A stretch of DNA of 64,000 nt from Agriotes lineatus. Lineage: Eukaryota; Arthropoda; Insecta; Coleoptera; Elateridae. Numbering within the stretch: position 1 is the first letter of the stretch; each line of letters begins with the position of its first letter. This document shows, piece by piece, positions 1 through 11,816 of the stretch. The DNA is taken from contig CALNHX010003291.1 of the NCBI GenBank assembly GCA_940337035.1, positions 89,656-153,655 of the forward strand, given 5' to 3'. The position numbers and the translations under genes were made by a program. The notes beneath the pieces were generated by a model. That model saw only the letters and a program-made list of their open reading frames with translations. It ran no database searches and was not told where the DNA came from.

Positions 1-877
1 TCGGAAAGAATTTTGTATGCTTATGAGTCATGCTTACTTCTTTTGCACTATATGCAGTTTCAGCTTTACTACTTACATATTGTTTTAATTTCATTATGTC
101 TTCTGTAACTGGTAGCAGCGGGGGTTTACGTGAAGACTTTTCGGTTAAATCTTTGATAGCAAGACTGCTTAATTCAGCAGTCCACTGAGTAGTTACTAGT
201 TCTCTAAACCGGGCTAAATCTGTTAAACAATTCTCGGTATCAGTTACATTAATCATACGATGATTCCTTAATACTAATTTTGTGGTTAATTCAGAAATGT
301 GTTTGAGAGTTGTACCCATGTGCATGCTGACTGATGGTGCGCGAAACGTTTTTTCTTCTTCGTTATATCCAGATATTACCTTAACTGCTGAAATTGCCCG
401 ATCAAAGTGTTGTGGTTTTAAAGTTGATAAGAGGTCATTAAAATTGCCTAATTTCTTCATTTCAATCAAATATCTGCCACATTCTCGTAACTTATTTGAC
501 ACGACAGTTCGCATTTGTTTGCGGCGATGTTTTTGTAACAAATTTTCTCCGTAAAGACAAATTAGGGGATCCTGCTGGACAACTTGAGAAATTTGATCAT
601 CCTTCATTATGGAAAAAACTTGTTCTTTAACATTTAATTTTGATAAGAATTCACCATATGTTCCAATACAGATCGAATATCTTTGTGAGAGACTTAATAA
701 ACGTCCTGTTTTCGTATTAGAATTCATAAAAAATTTTTTAGCATGCCGACTTAAAGAACCCTTCTTAAAGTACGCTTTGCAGTGGATACATATTGCGTAT
801 TCTGAAGCAGCAACTGAACCCATGTCTAAATTTTCTCTACGTTTAGGAATTACTGCTCCTCTTAAAGCATGATTCAT
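1..877 (-). CDS. zinc-finger protein, probable N-terminal part of an integrase-like mobile-element protein (partial)
   Basis: One uninterrupted frame on the minus strand starts at the ATG at 877-875 and stays open to base 1, so the C-terminus lies outside the window (292 codons seen). Residues 30-45 hold a C-x2-C-x11-H zinc-binding motif (CIHCKAYFKKGSLSRH); the expected last ligand is not obvious. The rest is a helical, charged region with short blocks such as GTTLKHISEL and TTQWTAELSSLA. From recollection, insects carry many related proteins in which this N-terminal region precedes a tyrosine-recombinase-like domain with an Arg-containing block and a C-terminal Tyr; that domain would lie to the left of this window. 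Upstream of the ATG the frame is closed by a TGA within about 60 bases. Plus-strand open frames at 282-554 and 609-872 are shadows. The open frame is well supported; the family name is inference. Confidence 0.6.
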   Translation of the reverse strand, partial: MNHALRGAVIPKRRENLDMGSVAASEYAICIHCKAYFKKGSLSRHAKKFFMNSNTKTGRLLSLSQRYSICIGTYGEFLSKLNVKEQVFSIMKDDQISQVVQQDPLICLYGENLLQKHRRKQMRTVVSNKLRECGRYLIEMKKLGNFNDLLSTLKPQHFDRAISAVKVISGYNEEEKTFRAPSVSMHMGTTLKHISELTTKLVLRNHRMINVTDTENCLTDLARFRELVTTQWTAELSSLAIKDLTEKSSRKPPLLPVTEDIMKLKQYVSSKAETAYSAKEVSMTHKHTKFFP

Positions 878-983
878 GTTTCCTTTCAGTTTTATCTTTG
901 GAATTAAAAATCTCCAATACTGATACCTCCGTCATATGTCTTCTTTGCAAATGTCTAGCGAAATGGCGGCCACCAGGGCGGCC

Positions 984-1053
984 TAATGGTTAGAGTGGCA
1001 AAGTAGTAATCACAGCGATCAGCGGTCCCGGGTTCAAACCCCGGGGGAGGCAC
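984..1053 (+). repeat. tRNA-like sequence, probably a SINE head
   Basis: The segment has an A-box-like stretch (TAATGGTTAGAGTGG) and a good B-box/T-arm (CCGGG-TTCAAAC-CCCGG). The 3' acceptor strand GGGAGGC does not pair with the bases at the 5' end, so a functional cloverleaf is not supported. It looks like a tRNA-derived SINE head or a decayed tRNA copy. The following 100 bases show no coding signal. Confidence 0.4.
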
Positions 1054-1531
1054 AAATTTACGTTAAAAAACGTATAATATCAGTCCTTCTCAGGCCCAAC
1101 CAGGAACACCTCAAGACGGGAGTAGATCAAAACTCCCGAAACGTGTGATTTACAGCCTAGACAGTGGAAAAAGTCCGACAAAACATATCATAATAGACCA
1201 CTGCCAAAAAATTACATTCAGAGAACAACTTACACAAGTCAAAACGCAGTATGGCTAGAAATGAAAAATATATAGTACATTTACACCAAACAAATTTTTT
1301 TAAAACACTGTTCAAGTATTTTGCTCCGTTAGCGAGCAATAGAAAAATTTCGCACTAAAGGACACACTGTATAGAGTGAAGAAGAAAGGTGACATCAATG
1401 AAAAAATAATTTTACAAAAACATAATAAATATTATTCGGAAATTGTTCAGCAGATTAAATTTAAAAAAATATATTCTTAGCAACCGGATTGTTACTTTAT
1501 TTAGAATTAGAGTTTGGCATTTTTATTTGTA
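1054..1531. other. non-coding, nothing recognised
   Basis: AT-rich sequence with only short spurious frames. It may be the body of the preceding tRNA-like SINE, but no tail or target duplication could be defined. Confidence 0.5.
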
Positions 1532-1879
1532 CCGGGTGGCCATAAACATCTGAGATCCCGGTAGCCATGGAATTAGCTACTTATAAATGTTGGTTAGCAT
1601 TATACATATTTCAATTATAATAAGTATTGGTATGAAATGTAATAAAATGCAAATAAGAGGAGGGGAATGTGCCCCAGATTCTGCATTTTAGCCTACGACT
1701 CGATTATAAAAATCTCCTGTTCTAATTTCAATGCTTATTGCAATCTGTAATAATTTTTGACAGATAGGAATCTTAGTTGTGATGACATTAATGACATTTA
1801 GTTTAGTTGGATTCATCACTTTAATAAAGCGGTGTTGATTCCAAAGGTAATGTGATATCAGATATTTATGGCCACCCGG
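1532..1879. repeat. MITE with TA target duplication
   Basis: Terminal inverted repeats begin CCGGGTGGCCATAAA on the left and end TTTATGGCCACCCGG on the right, and the similarity continues inward for about 25 bases. TA sits on both sides (1530-1531 and 1880-1881), as in Tc1/mariner-type insertions. The 348-bp element has no coding capacity. Confidence 0.75.
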
Positions 1880-4800
1880 TATTTAGGTACAGTTTTCACT
1901 TACATTTTTTTCAAATAAAATTGTACATAGGTATATAAAAATTAATTACGTCTTACACATCTTCAATCAAATTTCAATGAATTAAATTTGCTCCATATTA
2001 CTCCGCAATTCAAATGTTGTAAGTTACTCTTATGCCTCAGCTTTTAATGCAGAATAAATATGTTTGATAAATTAATAGATAATAAAAACGTTTTCATTCG
2101 ATGCATCTATTTAGGGATGCTGCACTTATTTACGCACGATTTCAACAGGTTGCATCATAAGAAATTTTGTTTTTAAATGCCTTTTTAACGTATAAGGGTA
2201 ATTTATAACAATATGTATAACTATAAAAGCAAAATATTAAATTTTCATACTTACCGCAACTTGAAGAAGTAAATTTGATCATAAACTTAAAACCCTGCAC
2301 AAAGCACAGCGTGAAATGGTGAAATCAGCGGTATCAACACTATCAGCAGTTTGTCAGCTGGTTCCGTGATATGATACAAGTCGCTGATCCAAACCTTGGT
2401 CAGCGTTATTTTAACAATGATTTAATGAACACGTACTAAATTATAAAGCATTTTTCTACTAAATATGACTAAACGTTAGCAGTTAGTTGTATCCAAAAAT
2501 CACAAATAACAGAAAATTTGAAAACTATTCAGATTCAGTATATTATACTTTTTCTAAATCTGTCAAAAAGAGGACATACGCGCATCGTTATCAATGCGCG
2601 AAGTTTGCCATTTTTTAAGGTGTTAGAAAATGGGATATTTTTTCACGTTACATTTGATGACGTGAAAAAATGAAATTTTGCGCACTAATGCGCCAAACAT
2701 TTAAGCGAAGTACGGCTCGAAATAATATTGATATTCTTGTTTGAAGGTTGTAGAAAAAATATTGTATATTATGTTTTTGTGCTTTCGAATTACTTTTATG
2801 ACGAGGCGCCACCCGAGTAAAAAAAGTGGCATTCTCACGCACAAAAACACTCACTTCACGCACTTAATACAAAAAGTTTCCTACAGGTACATTTAGATTA
2901 ATCATATCTCCTAAGCAAAATTCTTTACAGCAGGTATGTAGTCGGCTTTCCTTAAATTATTATGAAAATAATGGTTATCGCTGTAACTCCATAGTGTTGT
3001 GACGTCAAATGGTCGGAATACCGGGCGGAGGCTGGACGGTCATTATAAGATCAATTTCAGACAGAGTAGCAGCGCGACGTTGCCAATAAAACATGGGGTA
3101 TGGGTGCCAGTAAAGCATACATAATTATTGGTGCCATTGTGTCAAGATGGCTTATACTTCTGTATATACTGCTATGATATGATATGTGTGTTTTTATTAT
3201 TATAGAATAAAATAAATTAAATTAAAATTGTCTACCATACCAATTATTTTTCAAAGATCGGTAAATGTTACATTAAACTGACTAATCTTGGGTTCACCAA
3301 ATTAACTAGTAATATCTATGGTATTTTGCCCTGTTTGTGTTTACATTGCATATAACCGTTATTGATAATATTTGCTACCTCCAAAATTAAGAACATGAAA
3401 ACTCAGCTCTCAGGTGTCGGGTTCATTAAATTTATTTGAAAATGGCAGCACGCCACTGGGAAATTATATCAAAACTGCACTGCGCCGGTGCTCGAGTTGA
3501 CAGTTAACATTGACCTACATAAATTTCAGTTTGTGCGACTTTCTGCGTTGTGAAATGACTAGTAAAATCAAATTATGAGCAAATTAAAAATCAGGTGAGT
3601 TATGGATTGATTTTCGCGCCTTTGTGGTAGCGTCTGTACATTCTTTTGTTCTAGAAAAACCGGATCTTCGTTGTTGCGCCTACTCTTTTGTTTCTTGCAT
3701 TCTAACCTCCAAATTTGGATTAAATTGAGAATTTTGGCTGATTATCGTTGCCTGGACAGAAACTAATGCTGGCCCTCGGTTGTGAAGCTCACGAGACACA
3801 GGTAGGCTCATATGTTTCACGCCCTTACGGTCGATTAATGAAAATTCCCACACTAACCTCGCTCTTGCATCGGTAGCTGTTGCGGAAAGCCTTCCCTGGT
3901 GCCTGCGGTACCTGCGGTCGCCCTTTGATGCCGGTATCGCTGCTCGGACCCTCGGACAGCCTGTCTCCACCTTCTGGACCCATTCGTAGCCCTCCGGAAC
4001 GCTGGGATCTCGATTGCAATCTCCTCGGGTGCCTGCCGTTGCTGGTTCGTCGAAGGAGGCGTCAAATTTTTTTTTCTTTCAAGATGGATCGCCCCTTTTA
4101 ACACCACTGGTTACACACATAAAACTGCACACTTTGGTAAAGTTTCAACTCTGTATCTTTATTTTAACCATATAAAAACTTTAATTAATTGCAGAGTAAA
4201 GGGCAGATGCTGCTGTGTCAACGTTTAATAATAATTGAATATCCAAGCTTCTAAAAACAAATGAACATCAAAAATCAAATACAAGGAAATTAGCTTAGTA
4301 CAAATTAACAACATTTAACATTAAGTTCATATTATACAAACATTTAACTAGAACTCTTAATACTAAAATTATTGTCTTTCAAAGTAAATTGTGTATAACC
4401 TATCTTCTTGTCCATTAAATTGTTTATAACAAATGTCTTTTTGCTCACATCACTTCATTGACTCAATAATAGCACTAAACTTGTCTATTTCCTGATTACT
4501 GTTTCATTTTCTTCAAAAATAACTAACTGTGTCCTTTTTGCCAAAATCTCTTTTATGCTAATCTTGCTTGCATTATCCAATTCGTAAATCCTTTCTTACC
4601 TTAATCAAATAAGCTCACAACGTCAGTTTTTCTTTCATTACTGTACTAACTAACGCTTCATCTCAAATTCTGCACAATTTGAATTCTTGTGTCAATTTTA
4701 ACTAATTCATGTCTGGCTTCTACATTGCCAAACTTTTGAAATTATAATTGAAATTCTTTTATTAACTCCAACACTTGAAATTGAGTTCCCCTATTTGTAT

Positions 4801-5167
4801 ACTCATTTGAATGCTTTTAAAGTTAATCGTCCATTCTACCAGTATTATTCTGATTTAATAAAATTACATGACTTTTCCCAGTTATTTGCATTGCCTCGAC
4901 TTTGTGCCTTTGTGACTGTATTTTGTATTTTCTGTATTGCAACCAGAGCCGAGTACAGGGCTAAAGACCATCGCAATACATAAATCGACTGCAGCGCCAA
5001 CTTGTGGTGACAATCCGAAACTTTTTGTATTTCACTAGGTATATAACATCCTTAAGGCACCCAGGTAAAAACTCGTTTCTAGGCGTTTCACGATTTGTAC
5101 ATGCCAAATCTGGGTGCCACTTTGTATTTTTCATATGGCGTTTGGGTACGTATCAGTCATTTTATAA

Positions 5168-5168
<1 letters not shown>
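1880..5168. other. long stretch without a supported gene
   Basis: Mostly AT-rich. Small inverted repeats occur at 2579-2600 (CGCGCAT ... ATGCGCG) and 2639-2670 (TTTTTTCACGT ... ACGTGAAAAAA). A short ATG frame at 3575 runs straight into a GT donor (CAG|GTGAGT) but has no other support as an exon. A GC-rich island lies at 3840-4107 and is listed separately. Nothing else is recognisable. Confidence 0.45.
3840..4107 (-). other. GC-rich island with open minus-strand frames, unassigned
   Basis: This 270-bp block is clearly richer in G+C than its surroundings and is open in two minus-strand frames, one rich in Arg, Gln and Ala. It could be the start of an LTR-element gag, or a CpG-rich 5' exon ending at a possible donor (AG|GTTAGT) near 3855. 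No conserved motif was found, so no function is given. Confidence 0.2.

Positions 5169-5220
<52 letters not shown>
5169..5220. repeat. (TA)26 microsatellite
   Basis: Uninterrupted TA dinucleotides, about 26 units, directly at the truncated 5' edge of the LINE that follows. Confidence 0.95.
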
Positions 5221-5221
<1 letters not shown>

Positions 5222-7372
5222 CTAGAAATCAAATAGATTACATTCTGGTAAATAAGAGATTCCGCAATAGCTGCCTGTCAGTTAAAACGTACCCTGGCAT
5301 GGACATATCATCGGATCATAATGCACTAATCGGAAGGTTTAAGCTAAAACTTAAAAAAGTTACAAGAATTACGCCCAGGACGAGATGGAATATAAGGAAA
5401 CTGAAAGAACAAGGAACAAGGAAAATAGTGGCCAAAGCAATAGCTGAGCAAATAAAAAATGTAGAAGAAACAGTTAATACAGAGGAAGCAATAGAAAAAA
5501 TTTCTAAAGATCTCAATGAGATAGGGAAAGAACACTTAATAGACAAGTATATCAAGAGGAAAAGTTGGATGACACACAAAATACTTCAATTTATGGAAGA
5601 AAGAAAGAAAGCGAAAGGAAATGAAACAAGACACAACAGCAACCAAAGACAAATAAGGCAAGAAATAAGAACAGCAAAGGAAAATTGGGTCCATATGCAA
5701 TGTGACGAAATAGAGACTCAAGAAAAGAAGCATGACCTGTTTAATATGCATAAGAAGATCAGAGAAGCAGCCGGAATATACAAATCTAACACAGTTGGGA
5801 AACTACAAGACAAAGATGGGAAAATTATTGTACAAAGAGATGAAAAAATGCACGAGTGGAAAACATATATAACGGAACTCTTTGATGATAATATACCAAG
5901 ATAGCCTCCCGAGTTCGGAAACCCAAATAAGCTGGCAATAACAACAGATGAAGTTACAAAGGCGATATCGCAACTCAAAGACGGTAAATCCCCTGGACCT
6001 GACAATATTCATAATGAATTTCTTAAATTAATTGATTTAGAGGGCATTGGATGGATAACCAAAGTCTTCAATGAAATATACGACAGCGGAATAATACCAA
6101 AGTTGTGGCTGAAATCTACTTTTATATTGCTACCCAAAAAGCCCAACACCAAATCTTGCAGTGATTTCCGTACCATAAGCCTTATGAGTCACTTCCTAAA
6201 GCTTTTCCTGAAAATTATACACCAGAGAATATACAGGATATGCGAACAACATACCAGCCGCACACAATTTGGGTTTCGCAACGCGATGGGAACAAGGGAA
6301 GCACTATTTAATATTCAGGTCCTCTTTCAAAGATCAAGGGATGTTGACTGTGCTATCTTTGCATGCTTTATAGATTATCAAAAAGCTTTTGATAACGTAC
6401 GACACAGTAAACTCATCGAGATCCTGAAAGAAATTGGGCTAGAGGATCGAGATCTGCGGATAATCACCAACCTATACTGGAACCAACAATCATCTATACC
6501 CATGGAAGGAGAAGACTCGGAAGATATAGAAATAAGACGAGGCGTGCGCCAGGGCTGCGTCCTATCACCTGTACTATTTAATATATTCGCAGAACGAATA
6601 TTTCAAGAGGCTTTAGAAGATATCAACGTCGGCATAAAAATAAATGATGAATGCATAAACAATATTAGGTATGCTGACGATACAGTGGTGTTTGCAGACA
6701 GTCTAGAAAATCTACAAGAACTAGTAAACAGAATCGATAGAGTCAGCTGTAGTTATGGAATACCACTCAACATAAAGAAAACTAAATACATGTTAATATC
6801 TAAGAGGAACAACCATATGGGACAGCTTACAACGAACAATCGACATATACAAAGAGTGGAAACATACTCATACCTGGGATCAACGATAAATGAAAAATGG
6901 GATCATTCGTTGGAAATAAAATGCCGAATAGAAAAAGCAGGAGCAGCATTTATAAAAATGTCAAAACTATTCAGATGCCATGACTTCTCTTTGGCAACAA
7001 AAATTCGACTACTAAGGTGTTGTATATTTCCGATAGTATTACACGGAGTCGAGTCTTGGAGCATTTGAGATGTGGCTATACAGACGTATCTTAAAAATAC
7101 CATGGACAGACCACATTACCAATCAGACTGTGCTTGAAAGAGTTGGCAAAGAAAAAGAACTTCCTGTAACGATAAAAACACGCAAACTACAATACCTTGG
7201 ACATATTATGAGAAATGGACAACGATATGAGTTACTAAAGCTTATTCTACAAGGTAAAGTGGACGGAAAGAGGGGACCAGGAAGACGACGGATCTCTTGG
7301 TTAAAAAATTTAAGAACGTGGTTTAATACAACAACAGTGGGTCTCTTCAGAGCTGCAGTAGACAAATTCTAG
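5222..7372 (+). pseudogene. 5'-truncated non-LTR retrotransposon (APE endonuclease end, reverse transcriptase, C-terminal region)
   Basis: The reading frame opens with the end of an APE-type endonuclease (NQIDYILV, then SDHNALIG), passes through a lysine-rich linker and enters reverse transcriptase: KDGKSPGPDNIHNEFLK, FIDYQKAFDNV, RRGVRQGCVLSPVLFN and the catalytic YADD at 6670-6681. The frame is broken by one TAG at 5902-5904. At 7066 the frame shifts where a few residues between ESWSI and FEMWLYRR seem deleted. The C-terminal part (RKLQYLGHIMRN, GRRRISWLKNLR) runs to the stop at 7370-7372. ORF1 and most of the endonuclease are missing; the break lies at the TA microsatellite. The clade is not certain; it belongs to a group common in insects and often annotated as craniofacial development protein 2-like. 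Confidence 0.9.
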
Positions 7373-7465
7373 GTTCGTAGGTTAGGTTTTGTTTGTTATT
7401 TGACACAGACTGACCCAAAATTTAACCTGAGAATTACGAATTTGACATAGCTTGACAGCGCTACC
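7373..7465. repeat. decayed hairpin repeat related to the 25.3-kb hairpin MITE
   Basis: An imperfect inverted repeat (TTCGTAGGTTAGGTTTTG ... AACCTGAGAATTACGAA) shares word order with the near-perfect hairpin at 25337-25504: GGTTAGGTTTTG, TTTGACACAGACT and CGAATTTGACA. It directly follows the LINE stop codon. Confidence 0.4.
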
Positions 7466-7599
7466 AACAATGCAGTATAAATAATGAAAACTCACTTGTG
7501 AATAAAACTTCATTTTAGTATAATGCTTGGTAATAGGCGCTACTGTAAGATAAAATTATTTATTAAATCTTAAAACTTATTTATACAATTAATTATTGT

Positions 7600-7763
7600 A
7601 GGTATTGGAAAAAGTTTTATATACTACACGTGAATAAAGAGATTTTATCCGTTCGGGGAAATGATCTCACTCGGCTGTCTAGTGAGCTAAAGTTTTTCCC
7701 TTATGGATAAAATGCCTCTTTATTCACTTCTATCATACTTAACTACTTTCCAACACTTACCGA
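7600..7763. repeat. hairpin MITE
   Basis: The two halves are inverted copies. GTGAATAAAGAGATTTTATCC at 7630 pairs with GGATAAAATGCCTCTTTATTCAC ending at 7727, and weaker pairing continues outward (GGTATTGGAAAAAGT against ACTTTCCAACACTTACC). Only a few bases separate the arms. There is no coding capacity. Confidence 0.65.
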
Positions 7764-7990
7764 TAAAGTTGTAAGTGATTTATCCACTAAACCCACGTTG
7801 CTAGAGTAATACTTTAATGATAATAGTAGAGAAAATTTACTTTACCTACGACAGTGTGTAAAATTGACTTTTAGTTGGCAGTTTCAAGTTTGTAAAACGA
7901 TTGTTTAATAACATGTTTTCATTAGTTTACGTCATCAGCAGCAACGTGTTTAAAAGATTTCATTAGGCACGTCGTCAGTAGCAACGTGTT

Positions 7991-8165
7991 TTTTAAATCG
8001 TGAATTTACGTAGGTAACATTTAAACCAACTTTTGTAGATTATGTTGACGCGTACCTATCGCCCCGCCGCCTGCAAAAAGTCGTAAAACAATGAAGTATC
8101 ACTGCCGATTTCTCGTATTTTAATGACGATTTCGACGTTCTTCACTGCCGATTTCAAAAAAGTAC
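7991..8165 (+). repeat. dispersed repeat, copy 1 (inverted copy at 34645-34847)
   Basis: This stretch and 34645-34847 align in opposite orientation over about 180 bases with scattered differences. Shared blocks include CAACTTTTGTAG, ACCTATCGCCCCG, AAAAAGTCGTAAAACAATG, CACTGCCGATT and ACGATTT. Neither copy encodes protein. Parent element unknown. Confidence 0.7.
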
Positions 8166-8395
8166 AATTTTATAGATAGGTGTTGGAATAACAAGCTTGA
8201 TTTATCTTAACAGAAACGTTAATTAAGAGTTTCTAGGCTCGAACGAATAGAAGGTTCGTTTTGGGTATAACAAGATGTTTTACGGATTAAAATGAGAACC
8301 AGCATTTACAACGGTTTGTATTTATTTGCTATATTTACTAACTACTATTTACAATTACAACTACTATTTACATCCAATCAATATACCAACAAGAA

Positions 8396-8627
8396 TATCA
8401 GCAACAATTAAATTTAACTGAAGTAGAAATAACTAACACCAATGCCAAGCTAGAAACATAAAGGCACCTAGAAAAGATGAAATTCGTAATGAACTATTAA
8501 AATATGGTGGCCAACTAGTACTAATAACCGAAAATCATAAACTCTTTCAAAAAATAGTAGAACTTATAGAAATCTCAATCGACTGGCATAAATCTATAAC
8601 AGTACCAGTATCCACAAATTATCTCTA
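8396..8627 (+). pseudogene. LINE reverse-transcriptase fragment (region before the RT core)
   Basis: After one frameshift the translation contains KAPRKDEIRNELLKYGG and LFQKIVELIEISIDWHKSIT. These match the conserved block at the start of insect LINE reverse transcriptases (KAPG-DEI-NELLKYGG ... W-KS-TIPI). The fragment is cut at its 3' side by the MITE at 8628. Confidence 0.7.
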
Positions 8628-8898
8628 CAGATTGGCGGTGGATAATATGAATATAGGCAATCAAATGAGCTAGCATACAGTTTATGGGCTTTGTATGCGT
8701 TAGACAGAAGAGAGTAATATGCGATTAACATCTAATATCTACAGAATCAAGTTGTTTTGGTTTTAGAAAACATTGAATTCTGGGATACTAGATTTTAATT
8801 CATATATGACTACTATTTCTGTCTAACTCATACAAATCCCATAAACTGTATTCTATCTTATTGGACTGCATATGTTCACATTATCCACCACCAATCTG
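8628..8898. repeat. long-arm MITE with TA flanks, inserted in the LINE fragment
   Basis: Ends are CAGATTGGCGGTGGATAA on the left and TTATCCACCACCAATCTG on the right, flanked by TA at 8626-8627 and 8899-8900. Similarity of the arms continues for roughly 110 bases (for example ATACAGTTTATGGG and TTAGACAGAA), so the element is nearly all inverted repeat. A Tc1/mariner-type origin is likely from the TA duplication. Confidence 0.75.
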
Positions 8899-8900
8899 TA

Positions 8901-9674
8901 TAATATAACATACACTGTTCGTCATAAATGTTTAACGCATGGATATTTTTTATCATCCATTTATTAGAAAATTTTATTCCCGATACAAGTTTCTACATCT
9001 TCTCAAACTAAAAATGCACTTGCGAAAATTGAAATATCTTCTTTCGTATACGGTGGAGGTTCAAAAATATGGAAACGGTTCAAGAATAAAGCTACCCCAT
9101 ATTTTTCAAAATAGACAAAAATTATTTGAAGAAGTTACTTAGAATTAAAAGTAGGTGTCAAATATAAAGTCACAGTTTTCACCAAATTCTCAAAATGCGA
9201 AAACAATTGCTAACACTGGGAATTCTAATTAATAAATGTCATCAAAGTCATTATACAGATCTGAAAAATGCCCTCGTATATGAAGTAGGATATTAAAATG
9301 TTTCCAAGTGCATTTTTAATTTGGGAAGCAGAAGCAGAAGTTTTAATGGAGAATAAAATGTTCTGATGAATAGATATTGAAACAATTTACAACATGTGTC
9401 CAAATGTATGAAGCAGACTGTATAATATAAGCAACAATCAACAATAAAGTAGTGAATATTAATAAATCGATCGGATACGATATGTCACTGAAATGGGAAA
9501 AAATCCTTCTTCTCGTAATGCCACAGCTAACTATGAGTTCCATATAAAAAATACAACTTTATATTATAATTCAACTTTAGAAACACTGAATTATTATCAA
9601 AAGTAAATAATAATCTACCGAAGGATCCTTGATTTTGTTACTAGATATAGTATTTTTCGGTATTTTTACATCTG
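8901..9674. other. no supported gene
   Basis: AT-rich; only short frames without recognisable motifs. Confidence 0.5.
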
Positions 9675-10950
9675 CGCAAACGGATTTCGCGAAGGAAGAT
9701 CAACTGAGAGCGCTGTCTGCAACTTAGTGGACTTAATAAATAAAAACGGGGCTCTTTTTTTTATCTGTGCCGAGCTTTCGATACCGTAAATAATGCTTTC
9801 ATTTGCGATAACTTGTATGCACTTGGCATTAGAGGACAAATTTTATCATGGATATCATCTTATTTAACACATAGGATAATGTATGTTAAGATAGATAATG
9901 TCACATCATCATGTCGTGATATCGATCTTAGCGTTCCACAGGGGTCAGTCCTGGGACCATTGATTTTTCTATTATATGTCAATGACCTTCCTAAATATGT
10001 CACAGCGGAGAAAATAATAATGTTTGCTGACGACAGAACGTTAGCGATTTCAGCATTGACTTCTGCAGAATTAGTAGGTCTGGTTAACAATGCTATAAAA
10101 AGTTTTCATTGCTGGTGTAATGCCAATACCTGATTTTAAATCTGGAAAAAACTGCCATTGTAAAGTTTTCTAAGCAAAATATGGAAGACCATCATCAATT
10201 TGTTGCCAATAACATAACTGTTGATCCAACTCATCTGGTAAAACTTCTGGACACAATTTTCGTGGGATTCACACATTGACCATGTAAGTAAGAAAATCGG
10301 CGAAGCTTACTTTGCTATTCTTACGTTAAAATATAGTGTTAATAGAAACCATTTAATTGACATTTACTATTCGCTAGTCTATTCTTACATGGCCTACAAT
10401 GTTGTATCTTGGGGAGCTGGTGTACACAGCAAGAGTATTTATAGCTCAAGAAAGAATCCTTAGATTGATATTTGACTTCAAATACGATGAATCGTGTGTT
10501 AGCTCGTTTAGGGAATACAAAATACTGATACTTCCTTGTCTTTTTATATTTAAAAGTCTTTTATTTACAAAACGCAATAATTATTTTAGAAAGAATTCAT
10601 TCTTTCATTGCTGCAATACAAGACACTGCAACATTATAGCTACCGTACAACATAAAACCGCTACTCCATCGTATCTGGGTTCAAAACTTTGCAAAAATAT
10701 GCAAAATCTTGCGTACGCCCAATTTAAAGTACAAATTAAAAAGGTGCTCCTCAGTAAGAGCTATTATTCTAAAAGGGCATATATGTGACACCGAGGTATG
10801 CTAAAATCTAGAAAGTTTATATGTTTGATTGTTTGTATATTGTTTGTATTTGAATGTAAGAGTATACATGTAGTTTTAGCACACTGTTTTGACTTGTACG
10901 ATGGTGTATGTACATTGTTAAAGTACCAATAAATAATATGAATATGAATT
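9675..10950 (+). pseudogene. jockey-like LINE reverse transcriptase remnant
   Basis: The remnant opens mid-domain with NGFREGRSTESAV, followed by a degraded DLCRAFDTVN block. The best frame (9813-10133) carries PQGSVLGPLIFLLYVNDL and the catalytic FADD at 10023-10034. After frame breaks near 10133 and 10390 the C-terminal part continues to 10788 (RILRLIFDFKYDESC, ILILPCLFIFKSLLFTKRN). An AATAAA at about 10929 probably marks the 3' end. Several stops and shifts mean it cannot encode an enzyme. The endonuclease and ORF1 are absent. Confidence 0.85.
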
Positions 10951-10994
10951 TCTTGTGGCATTGATATTAATACCAAATTCATGCAGAACGTATT

Positions 10995-11816
10995 GCGAGA
11001 AGAATTATAGTCGCTTTGCTATAGATGCCACAGGAGGAGTAGCCAAAAAATTATGTATCCTGACGGGTTGAAGTCCAAATGCATCTTCTTCTATGACATT
11101 GTGATACGGTAGGCATACAGAAAGCAATATTTTGTAGGGTCTATGCTTAGCTCTTCTGATAACACGATAGCCATTTCGAATTGGTTAGCTGTCTGGGTTC
11201 AAAGTGGAGGTCCAAAACCCAGTGAAACAGTTACCGATATAAGTCTTCCTTTAATGTATGCATGTATCCAAACTTTCACCCAATATAAGACATTTTCCGA
11301 ATATTGGAATTTTTGCTATAAAATTAATATATTTGAAAGCAGTACCATCATTCGAGATCTATTGCCCACTTGTTACTTCATTGCGTAATGATGTTGCACA
11401 CGTTCTCAAATTAGTATCTGGAAGGTCATCCCTCAAGAAAAATTATAACATAACAAGACAATTCTATAGTTGAGGTGTATGGATCAAGCTATTCAATGTC
11501 ACAATATTACTGAGTTGAATGATTATAGTAGAATGCATATTTACTATAGCATATTCAGAGACGGAGGGAAATAAAAATGCAGGTTCTCCGACCATATGTG
11601 AAGTTCGAAAGAAGTAGCTAATTGATAGAATAGCGACCGATTCAGTCGAAGATATAGAACTGACTTGCGTGGATTTTGATCAGGGAGAAGGCAATGACGA
11701 TTTCGATAATGCTATCCAAGATCAAAATAGTTTTTTAACGTGGACGAAAGAAATTGCACATAAAGCGCAAGTTCGTGCAAATGTTGCCGAAAAAATGGTG
11801 GCCGAGGTACCCAACA
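10995..11816 (+). pseudogene. transposase-like pseudogene of an unnamed insect multicopy family
   Basis: Translation in shifting frames gives FAIDATGGVAKKL, then PDGLKSKCIFFYDIV, then a 330-base open part with NWLAVWVQSGGPKPSETVTD, then RNDVAHVLKLV and AYSETEGNKNAGSP. The order D-A-T-G, then T-D-x-S, then D-V-A-H resembles a widespread insect protein family that is usually uncharacterised. The spaced Asp residues would suit an RNase-H-fold transposase, but this is inference. At least four frame breaks are present. Confidence 0.5.

Noticed and set aside
282..872. Two plus-strand proteins at 282-554 and 609-872
   Set aside because: They are shadows of the longer uninterrupted minus-strand zinc-finger frame, which carries the recognisable motifs.
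4975..5010. Minus-strand LTR-element primer-binding site (TTGGCGCTGCAG)
   Set aside because: The word resembles a gypsy PBS, but no LTR end, gag motif or partner LTR could be found around it.
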